Below are positions 10,959-20,489 of a DNA stretch of 64,000 nucleotides, in pieces. The stretch spans positions 124,001 to 188,000 of the forward strand of contig JALCQD010000001.1 in assembly GCA_022651005.1 (NCBI GenBank), read 5' to 3'. Every line of letters starts with the position of its first letter. Position 1 is the first letter of the stretch. A program made the translations under genes and the position numbers. Origin of the DNA: Bifidobacteriaceae bacterium. Its GTDB lineage: Bacteria; Actinomycetota; Actinomycetes; Actinomycetales; Bifidobacteriaceae. A model generated the notes under the pieces. That model searched no databases and had not been told where the DNA came from. It saw nothing but the letters and a program-made list of their open reading frames with translations.

Positions 10959-11465
10959 GTGATTCTTTCCGCCGCCACCACCGTTAAGACCATCGATTCG
11001 ATTCCCTTGTATTTTGGTATTGCCGTCGGTCTGGCACTCCTCGCCGTCGCGCTCGTCGCCGTGCCGCTGATTCTGAGCTCGCGTACACCGCGAGCCGCAC
11101 AGCCGAACTCGCGTCACAGCATCAACCGCAGTCCCGAACGGTGGCGCGATGATGTGGCCGCCGTATTACGCAGCTATCAGGACGGCACGTTAAACGAGAA
11201 CGATGCCTATTCCGAACTCGCCCGCATCGCGCGCAGCTTCGCCTCGCTGCGGTTGGGAACGGACTTGACGTCAAAGACGCTTCTCGATCTCAAACGTCAC
11301 CGGCAAGTGGGGAGCCGGGCACACTTCGATGCTCTCAAGCAGACCATTTCCGCGCTCTACCCCGCCGAGTTCGCCAATGCTGCGAGCAACGCGGCGGCGC
11401 GGGAAACCACCGTAGAATCCGCGGCGAACTGGGTCGATTCGATGATTGAGAGGTGGGTGTCATGA
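10959..11465 (+). CDS. membrane-anchored protein of the MoxR operon
   Basis: 168 residues with a GTG start directly abutting the DUF58 stop; AGGAGG lies just upstream, inside the previous gene. An N-terminal transmembrane helix (about 17-40, IPLYFGIAVGLALLAVALVA) is followed by a soluble helical domain (WRDDVAAVLRSYQDGTL onward) rich in Arg and Ala. The position corresponds to the small DUF4381/BatB-like membrane genes in other MoxR-VWA operons, but I cannot assign a family. It overlaps the next gene by 4 bp (ATGA). Confidence 0.75.
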   Translation: MILSAATTVKTIDSIPLYFGIAVGLALLAVALVAVPLILSSRTPRAAQPNSRHSINRSPERWRDDVAAVLRSYQDGTLNENDAYSELARIARSFASLRLGTDLTSKTLLDLKRHRQVGSRAHFDALKQTISALYPAEFANAASNAAARETTVESAANWVDSMIERWVS

Positions 11466-12610
11466 GCGGATTCACGTGGCGCTGGCCCCTTGCGCTCCTC
11501 ATCGGCGCCATCATCATCGCCGTGGTTGTCATTCTTGTTGTGCGCTCCACCACGCGTAAGCGGCTGACTCCCGACACCGCGACGCCGACGGCATCAACAA
11601 AGCCGAAAGCCACGTTGCAGAACGATTCCCGTTCTACAGCGCCCTCGACTCGAGCGCATCGCCTTCCGCTCGTGTGGAACATGGCGGCGATGCTGAAGAG
11701 CGGTACCGTCGCACAGCGCTACCGCCTCTTCCGCGCGGCGTGCATCGGTGCGGTTGTTCTCGTGGCGCTGGGACTCCTCGCCTCCCTCGGACTTGTGGCT
11801 CGTCCCAGCACCGTTGACGAAGATGCGCAGGCGGAATCCTCGCGTGACATCGTGCTCTGCCTCGACGTGTCCGGCTCAGCTTTGCCGTTTGACCGCGAGG
11901 TCATCGCCACGTACTCGCAACTGGTGAAAAGCTTCAAGACCGAACGCATCGCGCTGAGCATTTTCAACTCCACGTCGCGCACTGTGTTCCCGCTCACTGA
12001 CGACTACTCGCTGGTGACCAAGCAGCTTTCTGCCGCAATGAGCGCGCTCAAGGGCGTGCAGACCCAAACGGATATCGACAAGATGAGCGACCAGCAATAT
12101 CAGGCGATTTCGGATTGGTTGTCAGGAACCCAAAACCGCAAGGACGCCACGAGCCTCATCGGCGACGGCCTCGTCAATTGTGCCGCCATGGTTCCGGGCT
12201 TCTCGGCATCTGCGAACGGGTCCGAGAAGCGCAACTCTCCCGCCTCAATCGTCTTCGCCTCGGACAACGTACTGTCCGGATCCCCGCTCTACACCTTGCA
12301 GGAGGCGCTCACCATCGCCACCAAGAATGACATTCACGTCGATGGACTCTTCACCGGGGCCAGCGCATCTGAGAATGATGCCACTACCGTTGACATGCGC
12401 ACACGCGTAGAGGCGGCAGGCGGTACCTTCCTCACTCGCTCCCAGGCCAATTCTGTGGACGAGTTGGTGCGCAGCATCGAATCCGATAAAACAAAGGAAG
12501 CCGAGCAGGACGCGCAGATCAATCTCGCCGACCAGCCTGCGCCATGGATTGCTGCACTCGTGATTCTCTTGGGTATTGCCTTCGTAGTGGAAGGATGGGC
12601 CCGCCGATGA
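11462..12610 (+). CDS. VWA-domain membrane protein 1
   Basis: A 382-residue protein. A transmembrane helix sits near the N-terminus (about 8-30) and a second near 85-108. A von Willebrand factor A domain follows with the MIDAS start IVLCLDVSGSALPFD (DxSxS). A final helix (PWIAALVILLGIAFVVEGWA) closes it. I chose ATG 11462 because it gives the ATGA overlap with the preceding stop; a GTG at 11453 is also in frame. VWA proteins of this kind are thought to be substrates of MoxR ATPases. The partner gene at 12607 is a second VWA protein, as in Bat operons. Confidence 0.85.
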   Translation: MSGFTWRWPLALLIGAIIIAVVVILVVRSTTRKRLTPDTATPTASTKPKATLQNDSRSTAPSTRAHRLPLVWNMAAMLKSGTVAQRYRLFRAACIGAVVLVALGLLASLGLVARPSTVDEDAQAESSRDIVLCLDVSGSALPFDREVIATYSQLVKSFKTERIALSIFNSTSRTVFPLTDDYSLVTKQLSAAMSALKGVQTQTDIDKMSDQQYQAISDWLSGTQNRKDATSLIGDGLVNCAAMVPGFSASANGSEKRNSPASIVFASDNVLSGSPLYTLQEALTIATKNDIHVDGLFTGASASENDATTVDMRTRVEAAGGTFLTRSQANSVDELVRSIESDKTKEAEQDAQINLADQPAPWIAALVILLGIAFVVEGWARR

Positions 12611-13659
12611 CTAACTTCCGCTTCACACCGATTTTCGGCAGCTGGTGGGTTTCACTGCTCGTGTGCGCCGTCTTGCTCGCCGCGTTCGGCACCGGACTCG
12701 CGTTCTTCCTGCGTTCTCGCGCCACCAACGACGCCACGAGCGTCGATTGGACACGTCGCGGTGCGCTCACGGCACTTATCTGCATCGCGATCATCGGCCC
12801 CAGCGTTGTCACCACAACAACAAGTCAAGCGGTAAATCGCACGGACGTGTTCTTTGCCGTGGACGTCACCGGCTCCATGGCCGTCAGCGACGCCCAGTAT
12901 GGATCGAGCGCAACAACAACTCGCCTCGACGCCGCCAAAAAGGCAGTGTCCGACATCGTGAGCCTTTACTCGGGAGCCAGCTACGCAGGCGTGAGCTTTG
13001 GAACGGGCGCAAGCCTTGACGTTCCCCTCACCCCTGATGCCCACGCCATCTCGACATGGGCCACCAATCTCGCCGCGGAGCCCACCGGGGTCTCCTCCGG
13101 CTCATCGCTGGACGCGCCGCTCGACACCTTGTTGCGCACCATGCAGCAGACGCATGAAGAACACCCGGATGACACCATCGTGATGTATTTCATTTCGGAC
13201 GGAGAGGAAACGAGCACCTCGACTCGCCGTACCTTCTCTTCTCTGCGCGCCTTCGTGCAGGGCGGCGGCGCTGTGGGGACCGGTTCCGTAGCGGGTGGAA
13301 AGGTGCCACTCATCGAGGCGAGTACGAAGTCCACCGCTTCAAACTCGGGAGCGGGCAGCAGCGCGCAGACCCAGCAGTGGGTCACTGACCCTGACACCAA
13401 GAAACCGGCGGTGTCCAAACTCGACCCCGACAATCTCAAGGACATCGCCGACGAAATGTCGACGAGCTATCTGCACGTGGATGCCACGCATACTGCACGC
13501 GCGTTGAAGGCGACAGTGTCGCGTCAGTATTCCATGCTCTCCACGAACAAAGTGCGCACGCACATCACGTCGTTCGTCTGGCCTCTCGGCATCGCAATCT
13601 TCGCACTTGTTCTGTGGGAATTCGCCTCCGCAGTGGCCCGTCAGAGGAGGTATCTGTGA
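12607..13659 (+). CDS. VWA-domain membrane protein 2 (BatA-like)
   Basis: A 350-residue protein with two N-terminal helices (about 15-38 and 50-73). Its VWA domain carries VFFAVDVTGSMAVSD (MIDAS DxTGS), and TIVMYFISDGEETSTSTR supplies the later metal-site Asp. A C-terminal helix (FVWPLGIAIFALVLWEFASA) ends it. Start is ATG 12607 in an ATGA overlap with the previous stop. Topology (VWA outside, helices at both ends) matches BatA-like proteins. The Ser/Gly/Thr-rich insert (about 225-265) is not usual. Confidence 0.87.
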   Translation: MTNFRFTPIFGSWWVSLLVCAVLLAAFGTGLAFFLRSRATNDATSVDWTRRGALTALICIAIIGPSVVTTTTSQAVNRTDVFFAVDVTGSMAVSDAQYGSSATTTRLDAAKKAVSDIVSLYSGASYAGVSFGTGASLDVPLTPDAHAISTWATNLAAEPTGVSSGSSLDAPLDTLLRTMQQTHEEHPDDTIVMYFISDGEETSTSTRRTFSSLRAFVQGGGAVGTGSVAGGKVPLIEASTKSTASNSGAGSSAQTQQWVTDPDTKKPAVSKLDPDNLKDIADEMSTSYLHVDATHTARALKATVSRQYSMLSTNKVRTHITSFVWPLGIAIFALVLWEFASAVARQRRYL

Positions 13660-14228
13660 TGGCAGAAAATCGTCACCACATCGGACGCATCGGACGCATC
13701 GCGTGCGACGTCGCGGCAGTAGTGGCTGCGCTGGTGGCAATCGTCTTCGGCGTGAACGCGGCAGTATCTAATAGTTTCAATACCACCGCCACCACGCTGC
13801 AGAAGAATCTCGCCACATACACCGCTCTTGTGGAGGGCAAGTCCAACGCAACGCTCAGCTCGCTCACCGATTCACAGGCGCAAGTGGACGCTCAACTCTC
13901 CGACGCGCAGAACACACACGCCGTGCAATTGCCGCATGTACGCACCACCATCGCCGACGCCGTCGCTGCCTCTAAGAAGCTCGACAAGCAGATAGCAGAT
14001 TTGAAGGCCGCTACCAGTGGCACAACGTCGAAGGACGCCAACGTCAACGGGAAATCCGATTCCTCCTCCACCTCTGACTCTGACTCCTCCAAGTCCGGTT
14101 CGAGTGCAAGCGACAAGGCCAAGCAAAAGAAGCTTGATGCACTGCTCAAGCAGAACTCTCAGGCCAATTCCAGCAATGAGGATTCCACCTCCACCTCTCC
14201 GGACTCCTCAACTACCAAGCCGTGGTAG
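13659..14228 (+). CDS. single-pass membrane protein, last gene of MoxR operon
   Basis: 189 residues. A transmembrane helix (about 15-38; DVAAVVAALVAIVFGVNAAV) is followed by a coiled-coil-like stretch with TTATTLQKNLATYTALVEGK and a low-complexity tail of Ser/Asp/Thr. I recognise no domain. AGAGGAGG lies 8 nt before ATG 13659; a GTG one codon earlier is also possible. Its start overlaps the VWA stop by one base, so it belongs to the operon. Probably an extracytoplasmic accessory protein. Confidence 0.75.
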   Translation: MAENRHHIGRIGRIACDVAAVVAALVAIVFGVNAAVSNSFNTTATTLQKNLATYTALVEGKSNATLSSLTDSQAQVDAQLSDAQNTHAVQLPHVRTTIADAVAASKKLDKQIADLKAATSGTTSKDANVNGKSDSSSTSDSDSSKSGSSASDKAKQKKLDALLKQNSQANSSNEDSTSTSPDSSTTKPW

Positions 14229-14312
14229 CGCTCTTGGATTCTCAGTAGCTTTGTATGTAGGCGTGCAGGTTCATTGTCACTGTCACTGTTGCGCGACTCG
14301 CCGGTTGAAACC

Positions 14313-14365
14313 CATTCGACCACAGGTCTCCGTTTTTTCTGCCATCACGGCATGAGTGGAGTTGA
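14313..14365 (+). promoter_or_regulatory. upstream element shared with the WXG100 gene (copy 2)
   Basis: This repeats CATTCGACCACAGG and the following T run and CATCACGG/GAGTG pattern found at 4393. It lies directly upstream of the WXG-like gene at 14374. Nothing else in the window was seen to carry it. Function inferred only from position. Confidence 0.4.
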
Positions 14366-14373
14366 GTGGAGGC

Positions 14374-14694
14374 ATGATTACGCTCTTCTCCACTCTTGAT
14401 CTGCCCGCGCCCCGCACCGCGAGCCTTGGCCTAGGCGGCAACGCCGTTACGAGTCAGCTCGTCTCGTGTTCGTGCGCAACAGTCTGCGCCTCCATCACAG
14501 AGTCCCTTCCTCATCGCGCCCATATCGGTTCCGCGCGAATCGACACGGTTGAACGTCTCACCCACCGCTCAAAAGCTCTCGATTGGACGGGGAAGGCTGC
14601 CACTCACTATCGAACTGAGCTCGATGCTCTGGCACAGATTCTCGCCGATATCACTGACGATCTGCGCGCTCTTAGCGCCAGCGCGGCTTTCTGA
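14374..14694 (+). CDS. WXG100-like small protein
   Basis: 106 residues. The C-terminal half, KALDWTGKAATHYRTELDAL, matches the W-x-G turn and second helix of WXG100 proteins; the N-terminal helix is less typical and contains several Cys (LVSCSCATVCAS). ATG 14374 follows GTGGAGG at good spacing; the frame is open to 14356. It lies 10 bp before the hydrolase gene. In type VII systems a WXG partner is commonly encoded next to its larger substrate and helps export it; I infer that role here. Confidence 0.7.
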   Translation: MITLFSTLDLPAPRTASLGLGGNAVTSQLVSCSCATVCASITESLPHRAHIGSARIDTVERLTHRSKALDWTGKAATHYRTELDALAQILADITDDLRALSASAAF

Positions 14695-14704
14695 GGTCAC
14701 CGTC

Positions 14705-16273
14705 ATGGTCACCACATCAACGGCCGAAATTCACGGTGGAGAGACACGTGCACACCTCGAGGAGTTCTCCATGATCACCGGTACCCTCATCGAGGCGTCA
14801 CGCATCCTTTCGGAGCAAAGTGCCTATTGGTCCGCTGCCGCCACATCGTTGCACAACGATTCCACGCGGCTGAGCTCCTGTGACGCCGCACGCTTCTCTG
14901 CTGCGGGAGTCGCCGTCGCCACCCCGCACGATCCTCGCTGGCCCGTACACGCACGGCTTCTCTCTCATCAAGCAGACCAAGTATCGGGAAAGTTGTCTGC
15001 TACCGCGCACAAATATTCGCAGCTCTCCGACCTGGCGGCGCGCGTCGGCAGTCTCTACTCCACTGCTGATGACACCATGAGCACTTTGATCACGAACACC
15101 GTGGCCTCTGGCGCTGCCTCACTGCCCCTTCCCGTCTCAGCGGGCGCAACCGTCGCACTGGGAGCTTCGGCCTTTCTCGCCGGCGGAGGAGGCCGCAAAG
15201 GAGAAATCGCCAGTAAGCTGCTCAAAGATACCGATTCATTGCAGGAGGGAATTCTCAAGGGTCTTGGCGAATCCGTCGTGGCTGGGGGCAACTTCGCCAC
15301 CGCTGGTCTCACAGCTGGCGCTCATAAGGCTCCCGTCAACGAGGCCGCCAGCCTGCTCGCGGCTCTCGAGGCCCCAGCTGAAGCTCTGGTACTGGGAAAC
15401 ACGCTCGTGGTGACAGAACCTCATCCCACTACCGATCCGCTCTCCGCGTCACACAGTATTGACGACGCACTCGCCAACCTCGATCATCTCACGGCAGCGG
15501 ATAGCGGCATAGACTACGGGACCGTGGCGGTCCAAAAATAGGTGGATACCGATGGCACCACACGCTGGTTGGTGTTGATACCGGGAACAGACACCCATTG
15601 GGACACCGCCATCGGTTGGGGTCAAAATATCGAGCTCATGAGCTCCGACAACGAGCAGCGCATGCAGGCGGACGGTTGCAGACTGGTGGAGGAGGCCATG
15701 AAGCGCAGCGGCATCGGGGCGCACGATTCCGTCACGCTCATCGGGCATTCTCAAGGTGGCATTATCGCGGCAAGCCTTGCGGCAGGACTGAGCAAGCGAT
15801 ACTCCATCACGCATGTGGTGACGGCGGGCTCGCCCATTGCCAACCACCCCATACCGAAGTCCACATGGGTCACGAGCATCGAGAACAAGGGAGAGCTGGT
15901 ATCGAATCTCGATGGAGCTCGCAATCCGGATCGCTCCACGTGGCTCACAGTGCGTGGAGATATTGAGAGCGGCCAAAAGGTGCCGAGTTCCACTGGTTCG
16001 GGTTCAGGTTCGGGCTCGGGCTCAGGAATCGCTACGGGAGGGATTGTCAAAGGCGGAACCGTCACAGGAGGAACCGCTGCGGAAGGAACCGTGGTCAAAG
16101 GCGCTCCGAATCATACGGACATCACCCATGCCATGAATTATCAGCGCGCCACGTGGTCAGACGCAGAATCCCTCGGCTCCCCCGCTCTCGCACAGCACGA
16201 CGAGCATTTCAGCGAACAACTCAAAGGCAAATTAGCTGGAACGTCGTATTACACGGGACGGATGACGCACTGA
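14705..16273 (+). pseudogene. WXG-associated alpha/beta hydrolase, split by an in-frame TAG
   Basis: The two frames 14705-15541 (278 aa) and 15542-16273 (243 aa) lie in the same reading frame and are separated only by TAG at 15539-15541. Upstream of the stop are a helical WXG/LXG-like region (SEQSAYWSAAATSLHNDS), a hydrophobic Gly/Ala segment and YGTVAVQK. Downstream, VDTDGTTRWLVLIPGT starts a hydrolase core, with the nucleophile elbow TLIGHSQGGIIAAS and a Gly-Ser/Gly-Thr repeat. The boundary reads as one continuous domain entry. No ribosome binding site precedes the GTG at 15542. I treat it as one gene broken by a nonsense change. Readthrough, a real two-gene split or a base error remain possible. 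Confidence 0.65.
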
Positions 16274-16383
16274 TTCCGCGCTCGGCCTTCATTCCTCAGG
16301 ACTGTGCAAATACGCAAATACACTCTCCAAATTCTCGTCGCCAATCCGTACATATCCGTAACCCAGGCCTCACGCGTGTGCCG

Positions 16384-16389
16384 TAATCT
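16384..16389 (+). promoter_or_regulatory. possible -10 box for leaderless purB mRNA
   Basis: TAATCT fits the actinobacterial TANNNT -10 consensus and lies 6 nt before the purB ATG, with no Shine-Dalgarno sequence visible. This suggests that transcription starts at the ATG. Confidence 0.35.
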
Positions 16390-16395
16390 GGAATC

Positions 16396-17826
16396 ATGAA
16401 TCTTTCCCAGATAACTCCTGCAATCGCATTGAGCCCTCTCGACGGTCGTTATCGCAGTCAGACCGCTCCCCTTGTCGACTTTCTCAGCGAACCCGCACTC
16501 AACCGCGAGCGCATGCGCGTGGAAGTCGAGTGGATGATCTTCCTGGCCGAAGGGAACAACGGCTCCAGCCTCATCCCCGGAGTTGAGCCTTTCGCAGATG
16601 ATGAGAAGGCCTACCTGCGGTCCATCCCCGAGGACTTTGGCGCAGAAGGCATCGCCGAACACGCACGCTTCGAGGCAGTGACTCACCATGACGTCAAGGC
16701 AGTGGAATACTACATTGACGCACGTCTCGACGCCGCCGAGGCGGCTCTTGGCCACGAAACCTCGCTGAGCCATCTCAAATCCTTGGTGCATTTTGCGTGC
16801 ACGTCGGAAGACATCAACAATCTCTCCTATGCGCGCTGCATCAAGAACGGAGTCGCCCAGGTGTGGCGTCCACTGTTCGAAAAGCTTGTTGCAACGCTCG
16901 ACGAGCAGGCGCACGCCTTCGCCGAGCTGCCCATGCTGAGCCTCACCCACGGCCAACCCGCCACCCCCACAACTCTGGGCAAAGAGTTGGCGGTCTATGT
17001 CTACCGCCTGCGACGCCAGCTCGCGCACCTGGATTCTCAGGAATATCTCGGAAAAATCAACGGTGCCACGGGAACGTACGGAGCTCACACTGTGGCCGTG
17101 CCCAGCGTCGATTGGATCGCCACCTCGCGCACCTTCGTGACGGAACGAATGGGATTGGACTGGAATCCGCTCACCACTCAGATTGAATCCCACGACTGGC
17201 AGGCGGAATTGTATTCCACCATCGCACACGCCAATCGCATCCTGCACAACCTTGCAGTGGACGTGTGGATGTACATCTCGCGGGGCGTGTTCGCCCAGGT
17301 TCCTGTCAAGGGTGCCACGGGATCCTCCACCATGCCCCACAAGGTCAACCCCATCCGCTTCGAAAACGCCGAGGCGAACTTTGAGCTGTCCTGCGCGCTC
17401 CTCGACTCGCTGAGCGCCACGCTCGTCGAAAGCCGCTGGCAGCGCGATCTCACGGACTCCACCACGCAGAGGAACGTGGGATCTGCTATCGGCTACTCCG
17501 TGCTCGCTCTCAATAACCTGCTGGGCGGCCTCGGCTCAATTCATCCCAATACCACGGCCATCGCTGAGGAACTCGATTCCAATTGGGAGGTCTTGGGCGA
17601 GCCTATTCAGACGGCCATGCGTGCCGCCGCTCTGGCAGGCATCCCGGGAATGGACAATCCATACGAACGCGTCAAGGAGCTCATGCGCGGTCATTCCATC
17701 TCCCACGACGATGTCGAAAAATTCATCGCCACGCTGGGCTTGCCAGACGACATGGCCGCGACCCTCAGCAATCTGACGCCCGCCACATACACAGGAGTGG
17801 CCTCCCGCCTCGTCGACTTCGACTGA
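16396..17826 (+). CDS. purB: adenylosuccinate lyase
   Basis: A 476-residue fumarase/aspartase-superfamily lyase. It cleaves SAICAR to AICAR and adenylosuccinate to AMP, releasing fumarate, in purine synthesis. The signature loop GSSTMPHKVNPIRFENAEAN (near residues 310-329), with the catalytic Ser, is intact. TSEDINNLSY and SLTHGQPATPTTLGKE are the other conserved regions. Length and start are normal. It stands alone, with about 120 bp on each side. Confidence 0.97.
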   Translation: MNLSQITPAIALSPLDGRYRSQTAPLVDFLSEPALNRERMRVEVEWMIFLAEGNNGSSLIPGVEPFADDEKAYLRSIPEDFGAEGIAEHARFEAVTHHDVKAVEYYIDARLDAAEAALGHETSLSHLKSLVHFACTSEDINNLSYARCIKNGVAQVWRPLFEKLVATLDEQAHAFAELPMLSLTHGQPATPTTLGKELAVYVYRLRRQLAHLDSQEYLGKINGATGTYGAHTVAVPSVDWIATSRTFVTERMGLDWNPLTTQIESHDWQAELYSTIAHANRILHNLAVDVWMYISRGVFAQVPVKGATGSSTMPHKVNPIRFENAEANFELSCALLDSLSATLVESRWQRDLTDSTTQRNVGSAIGYSVLALNNLLGGLGSIHPNTTAIAEELDSNWEVLGEPIQTAMRAAALAGIPGMDNPYERVKELMRGHSISHDDVEKFIATLGLPDDMAATLSNLTPATYTGVASRLVDFD

Positions 17827-17951
17827 ACCGCCTCGTCGCGCGTCGCATTCCCCCGTTCCTCCCACTCTGCGATTACCATACAGAGAGAGTCTGTTGCGTT
17901 CGGTGAATTGCAACGCGCAGACGGCAAGGCATCAGGACAGAAAAGGGAGAC

Positions 17952-20489
17952 ATGACGAAATCGTCGACGCATACGGAAGCCGGCACGAATCACGCTCATG
18001 AGCGTGGCACCGCCGCTCCCGAGCATCTCGAAGAGGTTCCCGACGTCGAAATCCATGACACGGCTCCGCAGCGCGTCCGCGACTGGGGCGACGTGGTCAG
18101 CATCGTCATCAGCGTGCTCTTCATCGTCGCGGTTCTTGTTATCGCGGTGAACTTGCGCGGAACTGCCGAAGGTGTGGAGTCCGATGTCAAGCAAGCCGGA
18201 GAGGGTCTGCATTGGCTCATTCAGCTTCCCCTCACTCTGCTGCAATCACTCACCATGGTGGGCATCGTCGGCACCGTGATGGTGCAGTTGCTCGTGGGAC
18301 GCCTGTGGATTCAGGCCGTTTCCTCGACACTTGGCCTCATCGGAGGCTTCGCCTTCGCCAGTCTTTTCTCTCTCATTGTCGAGGCTTATGCGCCTACCAC
18401 CATCGGCTCCATGATCACTCCTCTGCACAACTGGTTCGGTTCCGGCCCCTTCGAACTGCTGACCGCCATGGCCGCGTTTCTGACGGCCTCGGGACGTCGC
18501 ACCTCGCGCCGCTCCATCAAATGGGCATGGAACGTGGTGTTCGTGCTCGCCGCCATCGTGCTGGTGAGCTCCACCATCACCATCACCAGCGTGTGCGTGG
18601 CGCTCGGACTGGGCCGCGCCATCGGGCTCGCGTTCCGTTTCGGCATCGGCACCCAGAGCACTGGCGTCTGGGGAGCCCAGTTGGTGCGTGCCTTGCAATC
18701 AGTGGGCATCGATCCCGCGGTTCTCAGCCGCAGCCAAGTGAGCGACGAGAATCACCCCGAGCTGACCTTTGCCGATGATCTCACCGAGATGTCGCGTCTC
18801 TATCACGTCACGTCAAAGGATGGCGCTCACTTCATCGTCTCCGTCAACGACGAGCAGCGGCATACCATGGGCTACCTCACGCAACTGTGGCAAGGTCTCA
18901 AGTTCTCCGGGCTCGCCATCCGACGAGACCGTTCCGTACGCGAAACCACCGAACACCACTTCACGATGCTGCTGACACTACAGAAATTGGGATTGCACAC
19001 GGCTCCCGTCGTCGCCATGGGAGACTCCGGAGAATCCGCGTTTCTCGTCTTTGACGCCGCAGAAGGAAATGCGGGAAGTGCGGCAGGTGATGACTCCTCC
19101 GATTCCTCCCACGCCTCGCTCACCACGCTGAATCTCTACGATGCCAGCGACGAACAGATGGCAGGGCTCCTTCGCGAACTCAATCAGGCGCACGCGCGCG
19201 GCATCACACATCGCGAGCTCACGGCGTCCTCTCTCGGAATCGATTCGGCCGGAAACGTCGCCATCGCGGGCTGGAGCCACGGCGACCTCGCAAGCACCCA
19301 CGCCCACATTCAGGTGGACCGCGTACAGCTGCTCGCCGTCCTCGCCACCACCTTCGGCATCGACCGCACGCTGAGCATCTCACGCAGCGTGTATTCGGAT
19401 AAGGAGCTTTCCTCCATCGCGCCCTTCGCCCAAAACGTGGCGGTGCCCCAACACACCAAGATGAGCGAGGGCTGGAATCAGCATCTGCTGAAGGAGCTAC
19501 GCGAAAAGCTCACACAGCTGGCACCACCGGAGGAACTCGGCGGAGACCAACCCGTGGAGCTCGCCCGCTTCAACCTGCGCAAGTTCGTGACAATCGTGCT
19601 CATCGTGGTGGCCGTGGTGGCTGTGTTCACCCAGCTCAACCTCAATGAAGTCATCTCTGCCGTGCGCAACGCCAACCCATGGCTGGCAGTGCTCGCCTTC
19701 GCCCTCGGCATCGTGTCGTGGTGCGGGTCCGCCGTGGCCTTTGGCGTGTTCATCGACAAAGATATGCGCCAATACGACGGCATTCTGGGAACCCAGGCCG
19801 CCGCGAGCTTTGCCGCTGTGTCAATGCCCGCAGGCGTGGGCCCCATCGCCATCAACCTGCAATTCCTGCGCAAGATCGGTTATCCCAACACTCGAGCCAC
19901 TGCCATCGCGACGGCGGACATGGTCTCCGAATTCGGGACCACCTTCCTGCTGTTCCTGGCGATCGGCCTGTTCACCGGCCAGGACGCACTCTCCAGCGCG
20001 CTGCCCGGCAAGACTCTCATCATGGTGCTCGGCATCATCGGAGCGGTGTGTGCCGGTGCCATGCTCATTCCAAAGACACGCAAATGGGTGCGCGAAAAGT
20101 TCCTGCCACAGCTCAAGTCGTACACGCATCAACTCGTCGAGCTCTTCTCCCGTCCCGCGATTCTTGCGATTTCGTCCGCCGGGTCCGTCGTACAGAACGG
20201 AACGCTCGCCCTGAGCTTCTGGGTGTCGCTGCTGGCCTTTGGCTACCACGCGCCCCTCGCCGAGACCCTGTTCCTCTTCCTACTCGCCAACGCGCTGGGC
20301 TCCGCGGTTCCCACACCCGGCGGCCTCGGTGCTGTGGAGACCGCGCTGACACTGACATTCACCGGCATCGGCATCCCCTCCACCATCGCCGTTCCGGCCA
20401 CGCTGCTGTTCCGCGTGTGCACCTACTGGCTGCGCATCCCGCTCGGCGGCATTTACATGAAGTACATGGAACGGCACGGCCAGTTGTAA
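17952..20489 (+). CDS. kinase-like / LPG_synthase_TM fusion membrane protein
   Basis: 845 residues. The N-terminal third holds about six transmembrane helices (for example DVVSIVISVLFIVAVLVIAV). The middle (about 270-510) is a degenerate protein-kinase-like soluble domain with HFTMLLTLQKLGLHTAPVVA and a catalytic-loop remnant HARGITHRELTASSLGIDSA (HRE in place of HRD). The last third (about 545-840) is an MprF/UPF0104-type flippase domain with LAVLAFALGIVSWCGSAVAF, then QAAASFAAVSMPAGVGPIAI and TPGGLGAVETALTL. MprF relatives flip modified lipids; the substrate here is unknown. A Ser/Asp insert near 375 looks lineage-specific. Confidence 0.85.
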   Translation: MTKSSTHTEAGTNHAHERGTAAPEHLEEVPDVEIHDTAPQRVRDWGDVVSIVISVLFIVAVLVIAVNLRGTAEGVESDVKQAGEGLHWLIQLPLTLLQSLTMVGIVGTVMVQLLVGRLWIQAVSSTLGLIGGFAFASLFSLIVEAYAPTTIGSMITPLHNWFGSGPFELLTAMAAFLTASGRRTSRRSIKWAWNVVFVLAAIVLVSSTITITSVCVALGLGRAIGLAFRFGIGTQSTGVWGAQLVRALQSVGIDPAVLSRSQVSDENHPELTFADDLTEMSRLYHVTSKDGAHFIVSVNDEQRHTMGYLTQLWQGLKFSGLAIRRDRSVRETTEHHFTMLLTLQKLGLHTAPVVAMGDSGESAFLVFDAAEGNAGSAAGDDSSDSSHASLTTLNLYDASDEQMAGLLRELNQAHARGITHRELTASSLGIDSAGNVAIAGWSHGDLASTHAHIQVDRVQLLAVLATTFGIDRTLSISRSVYSDKELSSIAPFAQNVAVPQHTKMSEGWNQHLLKELREKLTQLAPPEELGGDQPVELARFNLRKFVTIVLIVVAVVAVFTQLNLNEVISAVRNANPWLAVLAFALGIVSWCGSAVAFGVFIDKDMRQYDGILGTQAAASFAAVSMPAGVGPIAINLQFLRKIGYPNTRATAIATADMVSEFGTTFLLFLAIGLFTGQDALSSALPGKTLIMVLGIIGAVCAGAMLIPKTRKWVREKFLPQLKSYTHQLVELFSRPAILAISSAGSVVQNGTLALSFWVSLLAFGYHAPLAETLFLFLLANALGSAVPTPGGLGAVETALTLTFTGIGIPSTIAVPATLLFRVCTYWLRIPLGGIYMKYMERHGQL

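Noticed and set aside
16249-17340. 363-codon minus-strand frame across purB
   Set aside because: Antisense shadow of the intact adenylosuccinate lyase gene.
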